Shown piece after piece: positions 55,667-64,000 of a DNA stretch of 64,000 nt (its first letter is position 1; each line of letters opens with the position of its first letter). The notes beneath the pieces are model-generated. The model made no database searches. It was not told the DNA's origin and was given only the letters and a program-made list of their open reading frames with translations. This DNA is from Rotaria sordida (Eukaryota > Rotifera > Eurotatoria > Philodinida > Philodinidae): contig CAJNOL010000070.1 of the NCBI GenBank assembly GCA_905250125.1, positions 1 to 64,000 of the forward strand. The letters are read 5' to 3'. The translations under genes were made by a program, and so were the position numbers.

Positions 55667-58600
55667 TCATCGACGAGTTGGTATCTAAAAACAAGAGATA
55701 AAATTATGTATCTATTTATACTATAATAACATACTAATCGTTTAGATGGGCGGCGTTTATGAATAGGATCATTAGTTTTATTTCGACCTATATCAACAAC
55801 ACTATGATTGCTATTAATCTTTTCAGTTTTAGGCGTTGATGTTACAATCTTAAATACATAAAAAAAGAAACAAATAAATAAATAAATAAGCCTTTGATTA
55901 TATTACTCGTGGTAACCCATTAAAATGTTTAATATTTTCTAATTGAGTAAATTCAAGTGTATCTTCATCAGCTTCATGATGATGACTTTGGCTAACTTGT
56001 TGTTCTACTGTATGTTTAACAACATGTCGTAGTGATTTTTTTCGAATATTATTTTTCGATAATGTACGTTGAGGAACAGCAGTCAAACCAATCGATGATG
56101 TTGACGTTTTCAAACCTGTTGTTGAAGGGTTACTAACAGTTGTCGCTGTTGTATTTGATGTGCCGATATGTTGTTGTTCAATAATTTGACGAATTGGAAT
56201 ATCATTAATCAAAAATTGTTGATTTGTATGTTCTTTTTCCCATTGTTCTAGTATATTTAAACACGTTCGTTCAGCTTTTGGTAAAGCAATAGCAAATCGT
56301 TTGCGTTCAGCTTGTTCTTTTACTGCGGAATAACCACGTTCATGAAAACGTGCCGCTGAAGTAGATTTTTTCTATTCATAAAAAAAATTGATTAAAAATA
56401 TAAAACGAAGATTAAAATCAAATCATACTTGAAATTCACTATGTTGTTGTACAAGTAATTTCCATTGTTCAAAAGCATCAAGTATAGGTTTTCGAACATG
56501 ATACATATCATCCAAACGATCATATTCTCGATCACATTCATCAAGAACTGCAGGTGTTATTTTTTCTATATATTGAAGACATTTAATTTATGAAAATAAA
56601 TTTACAAAGCAAAAAAAATAATGTTTTCGTCTCACCAAAATCAATAGGACGACGTTCCGAACCGCCTATTTGACATTGTTCATAAAGTTCTTCAATCTTT
56701 TTTCGCATACTTGCACAATATGCTTGACTAGTAGCCATTCTTTTAGCTTGTAATTGGGCAATTTCATTTTCTAGCTAAAGTAAATGAAAAAAGAATAATA
56801 CGAGTTACACTAGATAATGTATGATGAGGTAAGAACAATTCAGAGGATTAGTTTACAAAGAAATTTTCAAATTCAAAAGATTTTTTTCGATATTCTACCG
56901 AATTTTATATAGCAAAATTCGTGTAGAATTTCAGTATGAAATATGATGCTGATATTTTCATTATAAATGAGCAGATTTTAGTTACATGTAATCATTGTAA
57001 CATGGTACACAGATTCTAGAAAGTAGAACCCATTGGGTTAGTCCCGGATTCGAAAATTTTGGACCCAATGGATTCCACTGGAAAGAGAGAGAGAAAGAAT
57101 GACGGATGCTTTAATTTTTGTTCATTCTTTCTTAAAACATTCCTTGGCGGTCATATTTTTGAAAGATAACAATGCCTGTCTTAATATGATTACTCTGAAT
57201 TGTCATGATTCACAACTAGTGCTCTGCATGGGTATGATTTTTCACACCTGGACCAGCACTTTTTTTTTGATATCAGGATCCGAATACCTATGCCCGGTCC
57301 CCAACCTGAGCTAATCAACATCCGGCAGATACTTTCACAATCATAGTATTCACAAAAAAGCAAGTGATTCAGGATTCACTTGACGTCTTTCTCCTATTAA
57401 AATCTGATTAATTTCACTAAGTATACGTTTGCCTTTTGCTGATAATACTGGAGTGAAATTCAGTGTTGCTGTCAAACGTCATAATTGTGAATACATACAT
57501 AACTGCTGTCTCCATCACGATAATGCATATTCACCTTTTCCAATTATTTATTCTCCTCTCCATATATTCAACTACTTTGTCGTAAGGTTCCTCATCACAC
57601 GTAGATGAAGTTTCATTAAAAAGAAATTCTGTTAGTAAAACAACATCGCTATTCACTTCTGTGACCTGTTTTCAAGTACAATAAATTGTTCAATCATGAT
57701 CGAACCGATTTACTTTCCTATGCTTCAACAAATATAGCAGTTTAAAAAAGTAAAAACATTTTGAAACGTCGAGATCTCATATATTGCCGGATCGGACTGA
57801 GTGTTGAGTATCCGACGCAGCCACAGGACACTATTCACAACTATCGCAGAGGAAATTTTTTGCGGATATACTAAAGATATCAACTGTAATCACATCTCAA
57901 CTAGGACAATTTCTTTGCAGAGAAGAAATTACTTAAAAAACCATACCTGTTTCACTGTTTCTGCAGTATTGTGCCGTAAAATATACGCAGCTGAACGTTT
58001 TGGTGGCGATGCATCATCTCTTGCAAGTTTTGCATATAATTTTTCTAAGGTTCCTACAAGTGTATTGACATATTTTTCTTGTTCTTCAGATTTACATTCA
58101 AGCTACATGAAAAAAAAATAATATTAATAAATGAATTTTATTCACTAGAATATACTTTATTAAGAAAAGATTCGATTTGATCAAGAGAATCTGTTGTTAA
58201 ACAAGATTCATATTTCTCATCAATTAATTGACATATTATAGATAAATTATCTGGTTTAACATCAAGTCGATTACATAAATCATTAAGTCGAGTTCGATAG
58301 GATTTAATTGTTGTAAGTCGTTCAGTCTAAATTAAAAGCATAATAGTTTATAATATTATTCTTTAAAAAGACAAACTTTAATTTTGTTTAATGTATTTAT
58401 ATAATCTTGTAAACGTTCAATTCTTTTAACTAAAGTTTCATCTAAATGAAAAAGATAAATATATTTCGAAAAATTTCTTTTATTATGTTTATTAACCTGT
58501 AATAATTTCCATTTGTGTTACTGTTAAAATTTGACATAAAGAACGTTCATTTTGAAATAATTGATCTAATTCTTTAATATATTTTTCTTCTTTTAAATCT

Positions 58601-59044
58601 AATTCTTGATGTCTTTTTTCAATATATAATTCTTTTTGTTTTAATTTCATATTTTCAAATTCTTCCTTTAGAAATCAAAATTTCATATAGGATATAAATG
58701 TTTAGAAAAAAATGTTTAAAATTTACTTACCCTAATATCATTTTCAAATCCTGTTCGACTTAATCGATGTTCATATTCACGTAATGTTTCAAGTAATAAT
58801 TGTTCACGTTTTGTTATATCTATTGATTTTTTTGTTTGTATACGATCTAATACAAACTTTAAAAAAGACAAAAAAAATTCAATCGTTTAGAATTTATTAC
58901 TAAATTTAAAATACAAACTCGTGAAAATTGTTCAACTTTATTATTTCTTTTAAGTAATTGTTCATGATTAAAACCAAGCTGTTTCATCCATTGATTTGTC
59001 CATCGATCAATCATTAATGAATCGATCGGTAGAATTTCTGTCAT
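55667..59044 (-). CDS. PRC1: PRC1/MAP65/Ase1 microtubule crosslinker
   Basis: Antiparallel microtubule bundler of the spindle midzone, needed for cytokinesis. Eleven exons (5' to 3', minus): 59044-58919, 58856-58731, 58665-58497, 58441-58377, 58326-58156, 58102-57947, 56774-56636, 56565-56429, 56371-55907, 55848-55735, 55684-55667; 561 residues, human PRC1 being about 620. The N-terminal two thirds is continuous coiled coil (dimerisation and rod). The spectrin-like microtubule-binding region is marked by RKPILDAFEQWKLLVQQHSEFQ and ARFHERGYSAVKEQAERKR, then LPKAERTCLNILEQWEKEH, which align with the corresponding conserved PRC1 stretch NRFxNRGxxLLKEE...WExEH. The C-terminus is basic and Ser/Thr-rich (KRRPSKRL), as expected of the regulated tail. 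The last exon is 18 bp (IPTRR). Intron 6 (56775-57946) is 1.2 kb and holds a dispersed palindromic repeat. The ATG lies nine bases after an acceptor-like site. Confidence 0.9.
57012..57075 (-). repeat. Dispersed palindromic repeat, copy at 57.0 kb
   Basis: Inverted relative to the 39.3 and 60.0 kb copies: starts agtagaacccattggg and contains ggattcgaaaattttggaccc and ccaatggattcc. It lies inside PRC1 intron 6. Confidence 0.65.
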
Positions 59045-59062
59045 TATTCTATCTACAACAAA
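59042..59062 (-). promoter_or_regulatory. Probable trans-splice acceptor before PRC1
   Basis: On the minus strand ctttttgttgtag ends at 59053, nine positions before the PRC1 ATG (59044) and 77 bp after the DHRS7B-like stop (59130). No donor is available between the two genes. Confidence 0.55.
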
Positions 59063-59129
59063 AAGTTCATTATTTAATAATCATAACAAATAAAAAGTAC
59101 AATAATATATATTATTCTCTTTTTTTCTT

Positions 59130-62100
59130 TCAAGTTGATTTCGTATGTAAAAGTATATGATAAAGTAATCGAGGAAAAAATCGACGAAGATAAATAGTAA
59201 CCGATGCCATATGTCCAACATAAATTTCATGTTCTCTATTAGAAATACCACAAAGTATATCATATGCACATTTTGTTGGATCAGTTCCTTTATCAGTTTT
59301 GGGATCCATTTTTCCATGTTTTAATCCAGAACCTTCGAAAGCATTTAGTGATATGTCTGTTCGAACAAAACCGGGACAAACAATAGTAACATCAATATGA
59401 TCACGAACATGTTCTAATCGAAGAGCATCAAAAAATCCATGTAAAGCATGTTTAGCAGCTGCATATGTTGAACGTAATGGTGAACCAACATAACCTGCTG
59501 CTGATGTTACAACAACAAAATGTCCTTTTTGACGTTCGATGAAATGCTAAAAAGTTCACATTCGATATAAACAAATGAACAAAAAAAAACATTTAAAAAT
59601 GTGCAGTGTTAGTGTAAAACACTCATTACATTGGTGTTAATGTTTACTGCAACACTGACATCTGCATTTAGCGCAATATTGCGATATGAACTCTATTAAA
59701 ATATACTTTTTTCTGTAGTGGTATGTTCCAACGTACACTAGAATGGCATCAATTTGAACGAAAGACAAAGTGTTGAAAAAAGTTTATTTTGGATTCTCAA
59801 TCCGCGAAATGGAAATATTTTATTATGTACAAAAAAGTGAGAGACATATAAACACATCAACATGAGGTAATAGTCTATGAAAAATATTTAAGAATAAAAT
59901 TAACGACAAGACAATACGTTTCTTTATATTGGATAAGTGTTCCTACAGGTATCAATCTTCTCTTCCCACCTACCTCTACACTACAGTCTATCGGCTCCAA
60001 AAGTTTCTGGACTCGGACCCGATCGACTCAAAATTTTTAGACCCAAACTCGATGGGTTCTACCCTACATCTATCCCACCCTTCACAGACTCACTTGATGA
60101 CATCTGAAACACTTTCGACATTTTTGAAGGGTATATATTTCTTTGTCATTTTTATACGATGAACGATTTTGTTTTCGTTAGTTTTTCTTTTGACATTTTT
60201 TGTTTCGGCCGAATTGATACATATCGTACACTAACTTTGCTGACGAAGGAACGTTTTTTAGTTGATCAATCACTTTCTCATCAGAAGCTAGTTGATTGTA
60301 TGTTATCGATCATGCTGATTCCGAATGTGACCATGAAAGTCCCCATTGAGTCTTCATATATTGGTTTTCTACGCTAAAAAAATTTTCGACGAAAATTATT
60401 TTTGATCTATCTAAATAAAAGAACGTATCGAACAGTCTGAAACACAGCAAGTTTTTCGGCTTCTAATCATTTTTTTTGCAGAAAATACAGTCATTTTAAT
60501 TCATACAACACCCACATCCTATTCAGAATCAGCGTAGTCAATAACATATAATCTACTAGCTCTTGATGAGAAAGCGATTGATCAGTTGAAAACGTTTCCT
60601 TGTGAGCCAGCGGCCAATAAACTGAAATTGTACATTCCTAAAGAAATCAATTTACCTGTAGAACAGTTTTACTCAATGTAATTGTACCCAAAAAATTAAT
60701 ATTCATTAATCGCGAATCAACTGTATAAGCAGTATCTCGAATAAAACTTCGTTGTGATATACCAGCATTATTAATTAAGACATCAATTCGACCAAAACGT
60801 TCGATAACAAGATCAACTTTTGATTCGAAACAATCATATTGTAATTCAAGATCGAGTGGTAAAACAAGACACTGATCAGCATTAAGATGAAGTTCATTGG
60901 CAAGTGTTTGCAATTCTCCTTCTCGTCTTGCTGATAGAATGAGACGTGTAGATGGTGAAAGACGAGCTAATTCTTTGGCTAGTTCACGACCAATACCTGA
61001 CGATGCTCCTAAAATAAGAAGAAAAGATCATAACTATAAAATAATCAGTTAGGATATTAGTGATCCAAATTTGAAATAGACGTGTATTAAATTTGATTTT
61101 TTTTTTCGTTTAAACTATCAAAAATCTATGTTGAAATATTACGAAATCAAACTTTTAGTGTTCTACTTGATGTTAGAAATCTTGTTGAGTTTTTTGGCGT
61201 TTAGAATAAATGACATAGCTTCTAATTTAGGAATTTATCGAAAATCAATCAATAATGTCAGCAAATTAAAAATAGACTTTTTTCTAAAAAGAAACTAGGC
61301 TCTTATCTGACAAAGATCTTCAAAGAAAACCATGCTTACTGTGGCTACCAACATTAAAGAAGTTCTCGAGACTTGCATTTTTTAAGACCAATAGGTTTCA
61401 TTTAAGTAATTCAACATAATACTAAATAGTATATGATATATTTAAAGCGTCTCTAACGTCTCCATTCTATTTTGATATTGAAAGAAAGTTTAGAGAATTC
61501 AAGTCAAATCTGATAACCTAATAGCATCAGATTATACTTTTTCTTCTTACAAAATACTTATAATCTGAACTTGTTATATGTAGAATAGGCATGCATCGAA
61601 TCCGAACTCTGACGCGATGTTCGAGTTCGGAAATTATCCAATCGGTTGAGACAGTGTCGGGTATTTGTCCAAGCGTTTCTTGAGGTATATGAGCAATTAT
61701 GAAAGCATCCTCAAGTTTGGGTTCGATTATTTCTCAACATTGTTGAGTTTTTTTAGTATGCCTCAAGATCTTCGGTGTTTAGATCAGTTATTACACTTTG
61801 TGTAGATCTATCATAGCCAAGTCTGAAATCCTCTCTTTTGACTTACGCCTTCTTTCTTTTATTACCTGATGGAAAATGATCGTAGTCAAGATCGAGCTCG
61901 AACGTTCGGGTTCGGCGCATGCTTAATGTCAAATGAATAAAATAATTTGATCCATTGATTTAATAAATAAAATATTCGTGATTAAAAATACAGAGAAAAT
62001 AACACTCTTCTGACATATTTATATCTCTTTTTGCATTTGAATTAATTCAACTAATTTCATTTCGATAACCTAGTCAAACGATTTGAAATATAGCCGGAAT

Positions 62101-62986
62101 TACTCCAACAGAACATTTATCAACAGTGAAAATCCATTGTAGTTTTGCCAATTAGCGAAACTTCAGGAAGTATGTTGGCGAAAATAGGGTGACCTTCCGC
62201 AAGCTGTCACCTACCAATATTCATATAGAATACATGTGAAGACTGAAGCTAATATTGCTAGTATATATATCATAGCTTACATTTATCAATACACACTCTA
62301 GAAAAAAAGGTTTTATACCGAACTCTTTTAAGTTCGACAGAGGCTTCAAAACCTTAAATGGTTCTTCATCCGAGTACACTCTCACAATCTTTGATACGAA
62401 GCCTTTTCGAGACCCGTGGGACCAAAACAAGTTCGCTATCCAAAATACGAAATCAATCTAAAAAACGATTTTTGTAGCAAAGGTTCTGAGAGTATATCCA
62501 GGTGAAGAGCCACTTTAGGTTTTTCGCACATCCTAAAAACGAAGAGTTTTATCGGATACCGACAAAAATAGGTTTTACAGAAAACATCTTTGTTTTAGAG
62601 CGCAGCTCCTGTCTAACTTGAAAAAAGATTCGGTATTAAAACGATTTTTTTAGAGAGTAGTCGATAGAAATTTTATAAATCTATATCTAATTCATAGTGA
62701 AATTGGCAAAAGTACAAGGGAGGGGGGGGGGGGGAGAAGGATATTGGTCAAATTATAATAGACTTTCGCCATTTATGAATGTACTATGATTGAAAGTCTT
62801 ATTTGGTGATATTCCTGAATCTCTATATAAACTATTTTAATAAATTCATTTTTACTTACCAGTAATCCACACAACTTTATTTTGAAAATATTTCTCAATA
62901 TTATCATGTAAAGGAAATAACCAATATGCAACTAATACAATAATACCGACATAAAGAAAAATTTGAAAAAGAATTGCCCAGAACAT
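59130..62986 (-). CDS. DHRS7B: Short-chain dehydrogenase/reductase, DHRS7B-like
   Basis: Membrane-anchored NAD(P)-dependent oxidoreductase of the SDR family; DHRS7B-type enzymes act in ether-lipid (acyl-DHAP reductase) metabolism at ER/peroxisome membranes. Three exons (minus) 62986-62860, 61008-60656, 59546-59130; 298 residues. An N-terminal transmembrane helix (FLYVGIIVLVAYWLF, about residues 10-24) is followed by the cofactor loop TGASSGIG (42-49, split by intron 1), NNAG, catalytic Ser175 and Tyr188-x-x-x-Lys192 in STYAAAKHAL. The C-terminal part (LNAFEGSGLKHGKMD and VTIYLRRFFPRLL) is closer to DHRS7B than to DHRS7. Both introns are large (1.85 and 1.11 kb), unlike the small introns around them, and contain repeats. 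The start follows an acceptor-like site by four bases; earlier in-frame ATGs upstream are ignored for that reason. Confidence 0.88.
59988..60065 (+). repeat. Dispersed palindromic repeat, copy at 60.0 kb
   Basis: Reads tcggctccaaaagtttctgg, then ctcggacccgatcgactc, then aaaatttttagaccc and cgatgggttctac: the same order of parts as the copy at 39257-39352. Confidence 0.7.
60226..60633. mobile_element. ~0.4 kb foldback element in DHRS7B intron 2
   Basis: Left gttgatcaatcactttctcatcagaagctag pairs with the reverse complement of the tract at about 60555-60588 (ctagctcttgatgagaaagcgattgatcag). Pairing continues through atgttat...tgctgattc towards a centre near 60430. No coding capacity. It will be transcribed with the host gene on the minus strand. 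Confidence 0.75.
61587..61924. mobile_element. Possible MITE with ~40 bp inverted ends
   Basis: Left end aggcatgcatcgaatccgaac...gttcgagttcgg and right end (complement) aagcatgcgccgaacccgaac...ttcgagctcg are inverted copies with an indel. The ~250 bp interior is unpaired by eye. Confidence 0.45.
62722..62734 (+). repeat. G13 homopolymer
   Basis: An uninterrupted run of 13 G, preceded by ggga, in an otherwise AT-rich intron. Confidence 0.9.
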
Positions 62987-63001
62987 TATTCTACAAATAA
63001 T
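62984..63001 (-). promoter_or_regulatory. Probable trans-splice acceptor before DHRS7B-like gene
   Basis: On the minus strand gttattatttgtag ends at 62991, four bases before the ATG at 62986 and 130 bp after the stop of the upstream gene (63121-63123). Confidence 0.5.
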
Positions 63002-63120
63002 AACATAATGGCACATCGTTAGTTTTTGTTTTACTTGACAAAAAGAAAAAATTCTTGTTTTTTTATTATACAAAAAAAAATACTAATCATTTACATTACA
63101 TAAATACAAAACAAATATAT

Positions 63121-63986
63121 TTATGAATTAAGTTTATTTATAAATAATTGAATTTGATTAAGATCAGTTGTTAATTGATCGAAAGAATTTTTTATTGTAT
63201 TATATTGTTGATTATTTTCTTTTAATTTTTTATTATTACGTAATTGAAGAAATTGATTTGTACGTTTATTATTATTATTATTTAATAATAATTGTTGTTT
63301 ACGAATTTTTCTTCGTTGACGATAGTTTAAAATCCAAAGAGAAAAATATTTTAATTGAAGATAATGTTCACGTTTTTGAATATATTGTTTTTTAAGAGCA
63401 TTTTCTAATAATTTTTTACGTAAATTCAGTTCTTGATTAGATTCAATAACAATTTTATGTAATTCTTCTTTTAAAAATTCTTCAAAAAATAAATTTGATA
63501 AAAAATGTATTTTTTTTAGACGATTTCGTTTTAAATATCGTCGATATTTTAATATATCATTTGTTTGTTCTAATGTTAAATCATATTCAGTCATTAATTG
63601 TATACCAGTTAAAAATTCAATTAATTGTTCATTATTTAAAAAATGATATTTCATTTGTAATTCATTAAGTATTAAACGTTCTTCATTTGCTTGAATTGAA
63701 TTTTCTAACCATATAGAAAAATATTTTTTTGTTAAATATTTTTTTCGTTTTCGTTCATATTGTTCAGCTAAAGTATCATTTAACATTTTTTGATGAAATT
63801 CAACATTATGATAATAATCATCAGCTATAGAATAAATTTCATCAGAAAGTAATTCATTAAAAATTGTAACTGTTTGACTTGTTATATTATTCCATTGAGA
63901 AATTAATTCACTATAAAGAAAACGAATAATTTGAATTACTAATCATAATAGTTTCTCTTTAATAGAATAGTTTCACTATCTGTCAT
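63121..63986 (-). CDS. Helical, basic protein (5' end uncertain at window edge)
   Basis: The main exon runs 63910-63121 on the minus strand and ends in a stop; about 262 codons are visible. The protein is almost wholly helical and rich in Lys, Glu, Leu and Asn, with two similar aromatic-basic segments, YLTKKYFSIWLENS and YLQLKYFSLWILNYRQRRK. Such W-containing basic helices occur in SAC3/GANP and SFI1-type proteins, so one of these families is possible, but I cannot confirm it. A candidate first exon (MTDSETILLKRNYYDY, ATG at 63986) would require an intron of only 29 bp, too short to trust, so the gene may begin outside the window. It is the upstream member of the tight minus-strand set. Confidence 0.5.
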
Positions 63987-64000
63987 TGTAATTCAAAATC

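Larger units (their letters stand above)
59547..60655. other. DHRS7B intron 2 with two repeats
   Basis: 1.1 kb intron holding a dispersed palindromic repeat (59988-60065) and a ~0.4 kb foldback element (60226-60633). The open frames in it are by-products of these. Confidence 0.7.
61009..62859. other. DHRS7B intron 1 (1.85 kb)
   Basis: Contains the small inverted-repeat element at 61587-61924 and a run of 13 G at 62722-62734. No gene recognised. Confidence 0.6.

Overview
The window is AT-rich animal nuclear DNA with conserved eukaryotic genes split by GT..AG introns, mostly 45-75 bp, separated by long repeat-rich stretches. I infer a rotifer, most likely bdelloid. The reasons are the compact introns, a rhodopsin-like GPCR of the kind expanded in bdelloids, and runs of same-strand genes 80-135 bp apart with a splice acceptor just before the next ATG, as expected of spliced-leader trans-splicing, which is known in rotifers. 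No marker gene proves this. One 100-N assembly gap lies at 42943-43042.

Layout: 1-2.8 kb, no gene seen. 2.8-8.3 kb (+), a tight trio: acylphosphatase, mitochondrial prolyl-tRNA synthetase and long-chain acyl-CoA synthetase, a candidate operon. 8.3-10.5 kb, an almost fully palindromic 0.79 kb element. 10.5-10.9 kb (-), dynein roadblock light chain. 11.5-12.5 kb, a non-autonomous inverted-repeat element. 13.5-20.3 kb (-), a CILK1/MAK-type ciliary kinase of 15 exons whose largest intron is full of nested repeats. 20.3-30.1 kb, gene-poor, with a 0.62 kb palindrome and microsatellites. 30.1-36.0 kb (+), a leucine-rich-repeat transmembrane receptor. 37.4-38.8 kb, NAA30 (-) diverging from a C7orf57-like gene (+). 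40.7-41.5 kb (+), a four-helix tetraspanin-like protein. 42.0-50.1 kb, about 0.5 kb inverted repeats framing the gap, a GPCR gene, nested hairpin elements and a dead pogo/Tigger transposase fragment. 50.6-51.5 kb (+), MAF1. 55.7-63.99 kb (-), a second tight set: a helical protein cut by the window edge, a DHRS7B-like dehydrogenase and PRC1.

The genes are mostly housekeeping or ciliary/cytoskeletal (tRNA charging, lipid activation, Pol III repression, N-terminal acetylation, cilium kinase, dynein, midzone crosslinker) plus two or three membrane proteins. They do not form one pathway. The most distinctive feature is the density of long imperfect palindromes and inverted-repeat elements, several inside introns and one nested inside the arm of another, together with two candidate trans-spliced operons. 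All exon structures were assembled by eye from frame, splice sites and family similarity; transcripts would settle them.
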